64,000 nucleotides of DNA from Sphingomonadaceae bacterium OTU29LAMAA1. Its GTDB lineage: Bacteria > Pseudomonadota > Alphaproteobacteria > Sphingomonadales > Sphingomonadaceae. Positions within the stretch are counted from its first letter, which is position 1, and every line of letters starts with the position of its first letter. The translations under genes and the position numbers were made by a program. Shown here in pieces: positions 19,001 to 26,778 of this stretch. Location: assembly GCA_024072375.1 (NCBI GenBank), contig CP099617.1, forward strand, positions 1,654,001 through 1,718,000, written 5' to 3'. Below the pieces are notes generated by a model. That model saw only the letters and a program-made list of their open reading frames with translations. It did not search any database and was not told the origin of the DNA.

Positions 19001-22000
19001 ATCGGCCTGCGTGACGGTCAACGTCTGGCCGTCGCGCTGCGCCTGCGACAAGGGCACCGCATAATTGCCCGACGCATCGACCACCGCGTTACCGAGCGAC
19101 GCCCCGGTCGGGCCACTGACCGTAACCGTTGCACCGGGTTCGCCTCTGCCAGTGACGAGCCCGCCGTCGGCCGAGATGCTTGCGATCGGCGCAAGCGGCG
19201 CGGTCGTATCGGGAGCGACCGGATTGGCCGGGGGCGATACGTTGCCGGCACGGTCGGCCTGAGTGACGGTCAACGTCTGGCCGTCGAGCTGCGCCTGCGA
19301 CAGGGGCACCGCATAATTGCCCGACGCATCGACCACCGCGTTACCGAGCGACGCCCCGGTCGGGCCACTGACCGTAACCGTCGCACCGGGTTCGCCCCTG
19401 CCAGTGACGAGCCCGCCGTCGGCCGAGACGCTTGCGGTCGGCGCAAGTGGCGCGGTCGTATCGGGAGCGGCGATCGGCGCGATACCGGAGGCGTTGCCGG
19501 TCGGATCGCGTTGGCTTGCCCCCAGCTGTTCGCCATTGGTCTGCGGCGGCGTCAGCGGCACGACGAACGTACCGTCGGGGGCGACGATCGCCGAACCGAT
19601 CGATACGCCGCCCGCGCCGGTGATCGTCACCGTCGCGCCCGGTTCGCCGGTGCCGGTGACACTCGTGCCATCGGCGGCTACGACCGCGTTCGGCAAACCC
19701 GGAGCGGTGAAGTCGGGCGCGACGAGCGGCGTGGCTGGCGAGGTATTGCCGGAGGAATCGCTCTGGCTGACCAGCAGCGACTCCCCGTTGCCCTGCGCCG
19801 TCGCGAGCGTGACGGCGTAGCTGCCATCCGCCGCGACGATCGCGCTGCCGAGCGGCGCGCCACCCGGACCGGTCACGGTGACGGTGGCACCCGCTTCGCC
19901 GACGCCCGTCACGGTCGCGCCATCGACACCGATCGCGGCAGTCGGCGCGGCTGGCGCTGTCGTGTCGAGCGCCGCGTCGAAGGTCGGTGGCGACACGTTG
20001 CCGGCGGCATCCGACTGGGTCGCCGACAATGTTTCGCCGTTGAGCCGCGGTGGTGCGAGCGCGATGGTGAAGCTGCCGTCGGCGCCGACCGGTACGGTGC
20101 CGATGATGCCGCCATCCGGATTGCGCAACGTGACGGTGGCGCCGGGTTCGCCGGTCCCGCTCGCCGACGCGCCATCCGCGGCGATCGACAGCGTCGGTGC
20201 GACCGGCGCGGTGAGGTCCGGCGCGACCGCCTCGACCGGTGGCGAGACGTTGCCACCACCATCGGTCTGCGTCGCGTTCAGCCGTTCGCCATTACGCTGT
20301 GCCGGATCGAGCGATGCGACGTAGCGGCCATCCGCGGCCACGACGGCGAGCCCGACGACCGCACCCGCGGCGTCGGTGATGACGATCCTGGCGTTTGGTT
20401 CGCCATTGCCGGTGACGCTCGTCCCGTCTGCGGCGACGCTGGCCGTGGGGGCTGCGGGCGCCGTAAAATCCGGCGCGACCAGCGCGATCGGGGGGGAAAC
20501 GTTGCCGGCCGCATCCGCCTGCGTGACAGCCAGCGCCTCGCCGTTGGTCTGTGCCGGGGTCAGCACCGCCGCATAGGCGCCGTTGGCCGCGACAGTCGCG
20601 GTGCCGAGCGCGATGCCGCCGACGCCGCGTACGGTGATCGTCGCGCCGGGCTCACCGGTGCCCGTCACCACGCCGCCGGTGCCGTCCAGCGCCGCGGTTG
20701 GCGCAGCGGGCGCGGTGAGATCGGGCGCGACGGCGGTGGCCGGCGGCGAAACATCGCCGTCCGCCTCGGTCTGCGTGACCCGCACGACCTCCCCGTCGAC
20801 ACGCGCGGGGGCCAGTACGACGCTGTAATTGCCGTTCGCGTCGGCGATGCCGGTGGCGATCACCACCCCCGTCGCGTCATAGACGGTGATCGTCGCTCCT
20901 GCGATTCCGGCGCCGTTCACCGATGCGCCATCGGCACCGACGACAGCGGTGGGCGCGTCCGGATCGCTGTCCGCGACCAGATCGGGCGCGACTGTGCTGG
21001 TCGTCGGGGAAACGTTACCCGCCGCATCGGCCTGCCGCACCGACAACACTTCGCCGTCGGTCTGCGGCGGGGTCAGAGGTGCGACATAGCTGCCGTCGGC
21101 GGCGACGGTCGCGCTGCCGATCACGACACCCAGCGGATTGCGGATCGTCACGGTGGCGCCGGGCTCTCCCGCGCCGCTGACGGTCGTGCCGTCCGCCCCG
21201 ACGATCGCCGCGGGCGCGGCGGGGGCGGTCAGATCGGGGGCCACCAAATTGGCTGCCGGCGACGCATTGCCTGCCGCGTCCGTCTGCACGACCGCCAGCG
21301 TCTGCCGATCGACCTGCGGCGTCGCCAGCGTGATGGTATAGCCACCCTGTGCGGTGACGATGGCGCTGCCCAGCGCGTTGCCGGTCGTATCGGTGACGGT
21401 GACGCGGGCGCCCGGTTCGCCGGTGCCGCTCACGATCGCCCCGGTCGCGTCGAGGGTCGCGACCGGCGCCGGCGGCGCAGTGATGTCCGGCGCGACCAAC
21501 GAGAGCGGGGCCGAGGCATTGCCGGCCGCATCCGTCTGCACGACGGCGAGCGTCTCGCCGTTTGCCTGTGCCGGTGACAGGGGTGCGGTATAGCGGCCGT
21601 CCGATGCGACGTCCGCCGTGCCGATCACCGTTCCGGCTGCGTTCGTCACCACGATGCGGGCGCCGGGTTCGCCCGTTCCGCCGACGCTCACGCCATCGGC
21701 GGCGATCGTCGCGGTCGGCTGCGCCGGTGCGGTGAGATCCGGCGCGACTGTGCTCGCGGCGCCGGAGACGTTGCCCGCCGAATCTGCCTGCCTTGCCTCC
21801 AGCCGTTCGCCGTCGACCTGCGCCGGGTTCAGCGTCGCACTGTAGCGGCCATCCGCCGCCACCGTCGCGCTGCCGATACGCGTGCCGTCCGGATCGGTAA
21901 TGGTCACGCGGGCACCGGGTTCACCGGTCCCGGTCACGACGGTGCCATTGGCATTGACGCTTACCGTAGGCGCTGCCGGCGCGGTGATGTCGGGGGCGGT

Positions 22001-25000
22001 CAGCGCGATCGTCGGCGATACGTTGCCCGCCGCGTCGGCCTGCGACGCCGTCAACGCCTCACCATTCGCCCGCGCGGGTGTCAGCGCAACCGTATAGCTG
22101 CCATCGGATGCGACGACCGCCGTCCCGATCACCCCGCCGCCGGCATCCGCGACGGTGACGGTGGCGCCCGCCTCGCCGATGCCGCTGACGGCGCTGCCGT
22201 TCGCGCTGACGATCGCGGTCGGTGCAGCCGGCGCAGTGATGTCGGGTGCCGCCGCAGCGGTGGCCGGCGAGACGTTGCCTGCCGCGTCGGTCTGGGTGAC
22301 CGCGACCGTGCCTCCGTTCGCCTGCGCCGGTGCCACCGGAACGGCGAAGCTTCCGTCCGCGCCGACCACGCCGCTGCCGATCGTCGTGCCGGACCCATCG
22401 CGAACGGTGACGGTCGCGCCCGGCTCGCCAGTACCGGTCACGACGCTGCCGTCCGCGCCGACGTTCGCCACCGGCGCGGACGGCGCCGTGATATCTGGCG
22501 CGGCGACACTGGTCGGGGCGGACACGTTGCCGGCGGCATCGCTTTGGGTCACCGCGATCGTTCCGCCGTTTGCCTGTACCGGGTTCAGGATAACGGCGTA
22601 ATCGCCCTGCGGATTGACGGTGGCTGTTCCGATCGCGGTGCCATCGGCGGTGCGCACGATCACCGTGGCGCCGGCTTCTGCGGTGCCGGTGACCACCACG
22701 CCCCCGGCGTCGACGGTTGCGGACGGCGCTGGAGGGGCCGTCAGGTCCGGTGCGATCGCGACCGTCGGCGGCGATATGTCGCCATCTGCGTCGGTCTGCG
22801 TGACGCGGATCGTCTCGCCGTCGATCCGTGGCGGGATCAGCGCGACGCTGTAACTGCCATCCGCGCCCGCGACGCCCGTGCCGACCACGATCCCGTCGCC
22901 ATTATAGAGCGTGACCCTGGCGCCCGCGTCGGCGGTGCCGGTCACCGCGCCGCCATCGGCAGCCACCGCAGCCGTCGGTGCATCGGGTGCGGTGTCGACG
23001 ATCAGGTCCGGTGCGGCGACGGTGACGACCGGCGACGCATTGCCGGCCGCATCGACCTGCCGAACGGACAATAGCTCGCCATCCGTCCGGGCGGTCGACA
23101 AGGTCACGACATACGTGCCTTCCGCGCCGACCACGGCCGTACCGATCACCGCGGCCAGCGGATCGCGGACGGTGACGGTGGCTCCCGCCTCGCCCGTGCC
23201 GGACACGCTGGTGCCGTCGGCGGATACGGTGGCGATCGGTGCGGGTGGCGCGGTGAGATCGGGTGCGGTGAGCGGCGTCGCCGCCGAGACGTTGCCGGCG
23301 GCGTCGGCCTGGGTCACGCCCAGCGTCTGACTATTCACCTGCGGCGTCGCGAGCGGGATCGTATAGCTCCCCTGCGGTCCGACGGTCGCGCTGCCGATAT
23401 CCGCACCGCCCGCGTCGCGAACCACGACCCGCGCCCCTGGTTCCCCCAAGCCGCTGACGATGGCCCCAGTCGCATCCAGCGTCGCTACGGGAGCGCCGGG
23501 CGCGGTGACATCCGGCGCGGCGATCGTGATGCCGGGCGAATCGTTACCCGCGGGATCAGTCTGGCCGATCGTCAGCGTACCACCATTCGCCTGTGGCGGG
23601 CTCAACGCCACGACATAGCCACCCTCCGCCGTTACCACCGCGCTGCCGACCACCACGCCCGACGCATCGCGGATCGTCACCGTCGCGCCCGCCTCGCCAC
23701 GCCCGGTGACGGTCGTACCCGTGACGTCGATCGCCGCGCTCGGTGCGGCCGGTGCCGTAATGTCCGGAGCCGCCAGCGTGACTGCGGGCGATACGTTGCC
23801 GGCGGTGTCGGCCTGCACGACCGACAGCGAACCGCCATTCGCCTGCGTAGGGGAAAGCGTCGCAGTGTATGTCCCATCGACTGCCACCACAGCCGTGCCG
23901 ATCACCGCCCCCGATCCGTCGCGGATCGTCACCGTAGCGCCTGCTTCGCCGCGGCCGGTGACCGCAACACCCGTGGCGTCGATCGCTACGCTCGGTGCGA
24001 CCGGTGCTGTGATGTCCGGAGCCGCCAGCGTCACCGCGGGCGATACGTTGCCGGCGGCGTCCGCCTGCACGACCGATAGCGAACCGCCATTCGCTTGGGC
24101 GGGGGAAAGCGTCGCGGTGTACGTGCCATCGGCTGCCACCACGGCCGTGCCGATCACCGCTCCCGATCCGTCGCGGATCGTGACGGTTGCTCCAGCCTCG
24201 CCGCGCCCGGTGACCGCCACACCCGCAGCGTCGATCGCCGCGCTCGGTGCGACCGGTGCTGTCACGTCCGGAGCCGCCAGCGTCACCGCGGGCGATACGT
24301 TGCCGGCGGCGTCCGCCTGCACCACCGACAGCGAACCGCCATTCGCTTGGGCGGGGGAAAGCGTCGCGGTGTACGTGCCATCGGCTGCCACCACGGCCGT
24401 GCCGATCACCGCTCCCGACCCATCGCGGATCGTGACGGTTGCTCCAGCCTCGCCGCGCCCGGTGACCGCCACACCCGCAGCGTCGATCGCCGCGCTCGGT
24501 GCGGCCGGTGCCGTAATGTCCGGAGCGGCAAGCGTCGCCGCGGGCGATACGTTGCCGGCGGCGTCCGCCTGCACCACCGACAGCGAGCCGCCATTCGCCT
24601 GCGTAGGGGAAAGCGTCGCGGTGTATGTCCCATCTGCTGCCACCACGGCCGTGCCAATCACCGCTCCCGACCCATCGCGGATCGTTACCGTAGCGCCCGC
24701 CTCGCCGCGCCCGGTGACGGTCGCACCCGTGGGATCGATCGCCGCGCCCGGCGTGTCGGGCGCAGTGATGTCCGGGGCGATCGCCGACGTGCCGGCGGAC
24801 ACGTTGCCCGCAGCGTCGGTCAGGGTGACGACCAGCGGTTCGCCGTTCGTCTGGGGTGGTTCGAGCGTCACGGCGTACGTGCCGTCCGGACCGACCACGC
24901 CGCTGCCGACGACGATGCCCGCGCCATTACGCACGTCGACCGACGTGCCGGGTTCGCCGCGCCCGCTCACCTGCACGCCATCGCCGCGCACCGCTGCCGT

Positions 25001-25528
25001 CGGCGCCGCGGGGGCATCGCGGTCGGGGGCGGTGTTGCCCGATCCGTTGCCCGGATCGGGCGGGCCACCGACGTCATCATCGTCATCGCCCCGGTCGTCG
25101 TCACCACCGCCGCCGCCCGCCACGGCGGCGACGGCGCCGGCCGCGGCCAACCCGCCGAGTAGCATCGCCGGCACTGCCAGCGACGATCCGCCGCCATCCC
25201 CGCCCGCCGCGAGCAGATCGTCGAGATCGGCCAATGTCGTGAAGCGTGGCGCACCCGTCCCGATGCGGGCATGCCATAACGTGCCGTCACTTTCGCGCAG
25301 CACGAGGTCGTTCGGTGCCGCCGCGCCCCCGTCCGGATAGAAATCGGCGATGCGAACCTGTTCGCCGGTGACCAGTCGGATGACGAGATCCTGCCCCTGC
25401 CGCTCGAACCCGGCGACCTCGGCACGCGCCAGATCCAGCCGGACGATGCTCGGCGCGTCCAGATCGATCGCATCCGCAGCCACCTGCACCACGGCACCCG
25501 TCGCCTTCGAGATCACTTCGACGTTCAT
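16046..25528 (-). CDS. Giant BapA/Bap/LapF-type adhesin with 28 Ig-like repeats
   Basis: A 3160-residue surface or secreted adhesin. Start ATG 25528 follows GGGAG at good spacing; an ORF start 41 codons earlier lacks one. Residues 1-100 (MNVEVISKATGAVVQVAADA onward) match the BapA prefix-like domain; ~116-137 is a hydrophobic Ala/Gly segment, then an Asp/Gly/Pro linker (143-172). Residues 174-2533 are 28 tandem Ig-like units of ~84 residues, each with TGxGEPGATVTV, VxADGxY and QxDAAGNVSP motifs. The C-terminal ~630 residues hold a BapA-type domain (LIDLVPVTTPVNLGRADYVA), VCBS/cadherin-like parts (GTLTINPDGSYSYTPD) and an acidic tail suited to type I secretion. No RTX nonapeptides are seen. 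The secretion operon lies directly downstream. Role: adhesion and biofilm (inference). Confidence 0.9.
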   Translation of the reverse strand: MNVEVISKATGAVVQVAADAIDLDAPSIVRLDLARAEVAGFERQGQDLVIRLVTGEQVRIADFYPDGGAAAPNDLVLRESDGTLWHARIGTGAPRFTTLADLDDLLAAGGDGGGSSLAVPAMLLGGLAAAGAVAAVAGGGGGDDDRGDDDDDVGGPPDPGNGSGNTAPDRDAPAAPTAAVRGDGVQVSGRGEPGTSVDVRNGAGIVVGSGVVGPDGTYAVTLEPPQTNGEPLVVTLTDAAGNVSAGTSAIAPDITAPDTPGAAIDPTGATVTGRGEAGATVTIRDGSGAVIGTAVVAADGTYTATLSPTQANGGSLSVVQADAAGNVSPAATLAAPDITAPAAPSAAIDAAGVAVTGRGEAGATVTIRDGSGAVIGTAVVAADGTYTATLSPAQANGGSLSVVQADAAGNVSPAVTLAAPDVTAPVAPSAAIDAAGVAVTGRGEAGATVTIRDGSGAVIGTAVVAADGTYTATLSPAQANGGSLSVVQADAAGNVSPAVTLAAPDITAPVAPSVAIDATGVAVTGRGEAGATVTIRDGSGAVIGTAVVAVDGTYTATLSPTQANGGSLSVVQADTAGNVSPAVTLAAPDITAPAAPSAAIDVTGTTVTGRGEAGATVTIRDASGVVVGSAVVTAEGGYVVALSPPQANGGTLTIGQTDPAGNDSPGITIAAPDVTAPGAPVATLDATGAIVSGLGEPGARVVVRDAGGADIGSATVGPQGSYTIPLATPQVNSQTLGVTQADAAGNVSAATPLTAPDLTAPPAPIATVSADGTSVSGTGEAGATVTVRDPLAAVIGTAVVGAEGTYVVTLSTARTDGELLSVRQVDAAGNASPVVTVAAPDLIVDTAPDAPTAAVAADGGAVTGTADAGARVTLYNGDGIVVGTGVAGADGSYSVALIPPRIDGETIRVTQTDADGDISPPTVAIAPDLTAPPAPSATVDAGGVVVTGTAEAGATVIVRTADGTAIGTATVNPQGDYAVILNPVQANGGTIAVTQSDAAGNVSAPTSVAAPDITAPSAPVANVGADGSVVTGTGEPGATVTVRDGSGTTIGSGVVGADGSFAVPVAPAQANGGTVAVTQTDAAGNVSPATAAAAPDITAPAAPTAIVSANGSAVSGIGEAGATVTVADAGGGVIGTAVVASDGSYTVALTPARANGEALTASQADAAGNVSPTIALTAPDITAPAAPTVSVNANGTVVTGTGEPGARVTITDPDGTRIGSATVAADGRYSATLNPAQVDGERLEARQADSAGNVSGAASTVAPDLTAPAQPTATIAADGVSVGGTGEPGARIVVTNAAGTVIGTADVASDGRYTAPLSPAQANGETLAVVQTDAAGNASAPLSLVAPDITAPPAPVATLDATGAIVSGTGEPGARVTVTDTTGNALGSAIVTAQGGYTITLATPQVDRQTLAVVQTDAAGNASPAANLVAPDLTAPAAPAAIVGADGTTVSGAGEPGATVTIRNPLGVVIGSATVAADGSYVAPLTPPQTDGEVLSVRQADAAGNVSPTTSTVAPDLVADSDPDAPTAVVGADGASVNGAGIAGATITVYDATGVVIATGIADANGNYSVVLAPARVDGEVVRVTQTEADGDVSPPATAVAPDLTAPAAPTAALDGTGGVVTGTGEPGATITVRGVGGIALGTATVAANGAYAAVLTPAQTNGEALAVTQADAAGNVSPPIALVAPDFTAPAAPTASVAADGTSVTGNGEPNARIVITDAAGAVVGLAVVAADGRYVASLDPAQRNGERLNATQTDGGGNVSPPVEAVAPDLTAPVAPTLSIAADGASASGTGEPGATVTLRNPDGGIIGTVPVGADGSFTIALAPPRLNGETLSATQSDAAGNVSPPTFDAALDTTAPAAPTAAIGVDGATVTGVGEAGATVTVTGPGGAPLGSAIVAADGSYAVTLATAQGNGESLLVSQSDSSGNTSPATPLVAPDFTAPGLPNAVVAADGTSVTGTGEPGATVTITGAGGVSIGSAIVAPDGTFVVPLTPPQTNGEQLGASQRDPTGNASGIAPIAAPDTTAPLAPTASVSADGGLVTGRGEPGATVTVSGPTGASLGNAVVDASGNYAVPLSQAQLDGQTLTVTQADRAGNVSPPANPVAPDTTAPLAPIASISADGGLVTGRGEPGATVTVSGPTGASLGNAVVDASGNYAVPLSQAQRDGQTLTVTQADRAGNVSPPANPVAPDTTAPLAPTASVSADGGLVTGRGEPGATVTVSGGNGASLGNAVVDASGNYAVPLSQAQLDGQTLTVTQADRAGNVSPPANPVAPDTTAPLAPTAAVTADGGAVVGAGVTGATITVTGTGGTVLGTAIVGAGGTYSATLDVPQRNGEVLTVVQSDAAGNVSPPIPAIAPDLTAPAAPTAVVDGTGGVVTGIGEPGATVTITTAAGAVLGTGVVASGGGYQVVLDVLQRNGESVVATQRDPAGNASGGTIAVAPDLTAPPPPTALAVTGDGTTLTGTGEPGARVEVRGANSVLLGSGTVTADGGFTVTLAPAQAAGGTLSVTQADGAGNVSGPANIAAPFDIRAFDNTDTALIDLVPVTTPVNLGRADYVALVSLGLVNLQAQVLAVDNVRFSVAEGHTLDARFTYDALADIGVASNYAVVVQRLEGTQWVAVSGNGPASLLDIGLLNGNLSATETLGPGQYRAFLTYQGAAGIGLLGNLTVTGVDSDFTDIASATPAATVGNVIVDAGPNGEVDVVSPGTRVTSVTVNGVTSTVSAGGSVVDGAWGTLTINPDGSYSYTPDASAAAIGQTDVFTYTLLDPSDGEVESANLSITIGSPDVTGSPVANADVAAVDVTFANVVTTAPVTQAFTFTSQPGGLLQPSTGLGTGSFVVAPDALADITITAVRQPNLSISLLPSYTLSVFDGAGGLVLRQTIPSLAGLPIGTGATFTIDDLPSGSYTYTVGSSAALGTFTTAVSLGSTTTFLDDYTLATRETATGNLFDNDVANTPFAAIRVNAGGGFTEVGDTPVALVGQHGTLTVDETGGYVYQPSATLGYSATDFLDTFTYQLVQPNGVLATATLSVTIDVPADGAAIVSSASSSTIPADALAVEADVIPLDALTPVAVEAHPGTPDAGATVAATYDLFEGRGEVEDVLSHYLGTQGRVETTDPAETVRPVMAFDAPMPAVADPLDYLVTTPEQYRDETASNHVV
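17940..25009 (-). repeat. Array of 28 tandem ~252-bp Ig-domain repeats
   Basis: Twenty-eight in-frame units of ~84 codons with boundaries at APDxTAP. Units 2-5 (about 23750-24757) are nearly identical to one another, as are units 23-25 (about 18692-19447), pointing to recent local amplification or gene conversion. Units 8 and 16 carry a three-residue longer linker (APDLIVDTAP, APDLVADSDP). Block 7-9 resembles block 15-17, an older duplication with an eight-unit period. Such arrays commonly vary in copy number and can be misassembled. Confidence 0.9.
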
Positions 25529-25765
25529 CACTCGCTCCCTTTCGATCCAGCCCCGACGGGGTCGCCGCGCGACCCCGCTCGTCCGCCGCCCCCATTCGGG
25601 TGACGGCGGACGACACAGCTGATTTCTCTGAAGCAAAAACCGCGATGTCATGGCGCGGCTGCGTTCATTCCGATTTCGGAATCAATTCGGGTTGTGGCGC
25701 ATCATCGCACCTTTACGCTGAGGGAACTTGGCCAATGCGATACGTCAGCGAAAGGATCAGATTGG
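25529..25765 (-). promoter_or_regulatory. Upstream region of the adhesin gene
   Basis: 237 bases between the divergent adhesin gene and a small gene. It includes a GC-rich inverted repeat close to the adhesin start (CGGGGTCGC and GCGACCCCG around 25557-25574) that would fold in the adhesin 5' UTR, and an AT-richer part (25620-25690) suited to hold its promoter. No confident boxes were assigned. Confidence 0.3.
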
Positions 25766-26014
25766 ATGTTGAACGACAACGATGATGGTTCGATTATCAT
25801 CATGGCCGGCGACATCGAATACTATCGAAGGCGTGAATTGCATGAGCGCCGCATGGCGCGCCGCACGCGTTGCAAGCATGCCCGGCGCATCCATGCCAAT
25901 CTCGCCGGTTTCTACGCCAGCCGCCGTGCAGCCATCGCGCCGGGGCCGCCGGCCGGCCCGTCATTCTGGCAAACCGTGCTCGACTGGTTCGCCGGCCTGC
26001 GGCCGCGCGTCTAG
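25766..26014 (+). CDS. Small basic hypothetical protein (82 aa)
   Basis: Starts at ATG 25766 behind AAAGGATC; the frame continues upstream but without a ribosome-binding site. The product has an acidic N-terminus (LNDNDDGS), a very basic middle (YYRRRELHERRMARRTRCKHARR) and a hydrophobic C-terminal segment around FWQTVLDWFAGLRP. I recognise no family. It sits alone, divergent from the adhesin gene. The composition would suit a nucleic-acid-binding or membrane-associated small protein, but no function can be assigned. Confidence 0.4.
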   Translation: MLNDNDDGSIIIMAGDIEYYRRRELHERRMARRTRCKHARRIHANLAGFYASRRAAIAPGPPAGPSFWQTVLDWFAGLRPRV

Positions 26015-26094
26015 CGCGTCACCCCGACGCGACCGTCTTGTCGATCACCCGCAACCGGATGCGACGAATCGATCCATTTTGGTAGTTAACGGCA

Positions 26095-26119
26095 GGAACG
26101 GTGATTCGTCGGGCGGGTT
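26095..26119 (+). promoter_or_regulatory. EcfG-type (general stress sigma factor) promoter candidate
   Basis: GGAAC at 26095-26099 and GGTT at 26116-26119 are 16 bases apart, close to the alphaproteobacterial EcfG consensus GGAAC-N16/17-CGTT. The expected transcription start is about 26126, two bases before ATG 26128, which would make that ORF essentially leaderless; the secreted-protein gene at 26371 is the next possible target. Confidence 0.45.
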
Positions 26120-26127
26120 GTGTGCCC

Positions 26128-26319
26128 ATGAGTCATCCTTTGCCCCATCTGTTCGCGTTCGAGGAAGCAGACCATCTCACCCGCGTTCACCTCAAACTTG
26201 CACTTGAGGATATCGGTTTCGCCGTGGACGAACGGGAACGCACCATCGCGATACTCGGCCACGGCGGAACGGCGCAACCTGTCGCCAAGCCTCTGGATAC
26301 CCCGCATAAAACGAGATAG
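26128..26319 (+). CDS. Possible small stress-linked protein (63 aa)
   Basis: ATG 26128 opens a 63-residue frame (SHPLPHLFAFEEADHLTRVH at the start, then LALEDIGFAVDERERTIAIL). It has no ribosome-binding site, but lies exactly where an EcfG-type promoter would start transcription, so leaderless translation is conceivable. The middle looks like a compact helix-strand fold. No family recognised. A GTG at 26101 gives a nine-residue longer version. Could be a chance ORF. Confidence 0.3.
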   Translation: MSHPLPHLFAFEEADHLTRVHLKLALEDIGFAVDERERTIAILGHGGTAQPVAKPLDTPHKTR

Positions 26320-26370
26320 GCTCACCATCGATCAACAGGCGGCGGCAACAGGTCGTCATCAGGAGGCGGT

Positions 26371-26643
26371 ATGAAGACGGTGTCCTATATCTGCGCGGCG
26401 ATATTGCTGGCGTCCGGTCCTGCCGCGGTCGCGCAACAGACGACCGCCACCCCCACCGTACCGGCGGACGCAACCGCGGCCGCAGCAGCGCCGACGCTAA
26501 CCGAGGCGGAGCAGGCGACGATGAAGAAGTGCGCGAAAATGGCACCGGCGCAGCAGGCGCAGAGCTCGAAATGTTCGGCAGTCATGACAAAGGCCGGCAA
26601 GGACGATCCCGCCAAATCGCGTGGCCCCGGACCGAGCCGATAG
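26371..26643 (+). CDS. Small exported hypothetical protein (90 aa)
   Basis: ATG 26371 follows a strong AGGAGG site at 26361-26366. The 90-residue product has a clear signal peptide (KTVSYICAAILLASGPAAVA, cleavage before QQ), then an Ala/Thr/Pro-rich stretch and a short helix with two Cys in KKCAKM and SSKCSA. It is presumably periplasmic. I do not recognise a family; low-complexity exported proteins like this are common in sphingomonads. It is convergent with the BrkB-HAD gene. Confidence 0.55.
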   Translation: MKTVSYICAAILLASGPAAVAQQTTATPTVPADATAAAAAPTLTEAEQATMKKCAKMAPAQQAQSSKCSAVMTKAGKDDPAKSRGPGPSR

Positions 26644-26663
26644 GGCGAACTGCAGGGGAATTA

Positions 26664-26700
26664 GCGCCCCGCCTTGGGTGCTGTCCGTAGGACGGGGCGC
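26664..26700. terminator. Stem between convergent genes, possible bidirectional terminator
   Basis: GCGCCCCG (26664-26671) and CGGGGCGC (26693-26700) form an 8-bp GC stem in the gap between the convergent genes ending at 26643 and 26779. No T-tract follows on either side, so termination is uncertain. Confidence 0.35.
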
Positions 26701-26778
26701 CGGTCTCCGTAGTGACCAGTCGTATGCTTGTGCGCTAATCCGCGCCGCGACAAGTGAAATCGCGGCGCGTGTGCGTCA

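Noticed and set aside
17940..25009. Regular repeats considered as a CRISPR or satellite array
   Set aside because: The unit is 252 bases, in frame, and encodes Ig-like domains; there are no short direct repeats with unique spacers.
16577..25340. Many long plus-strand frames (up to ~776 codons) opposite the adhesin gene
   Set aside because: They repeat with the same ~252-base period as the adhesin units and arise from high GC and few stop codons on the opposite strand; no families or ribosome-binding sites support them.
25723..25746. GGAAC followed by CGTC as an EcfG promoter for the 82-aa gene
   Set aside because: Spacing is 15 rather than 16-17 bases and the second box is imperfect; weaker than the candidate at 26095.
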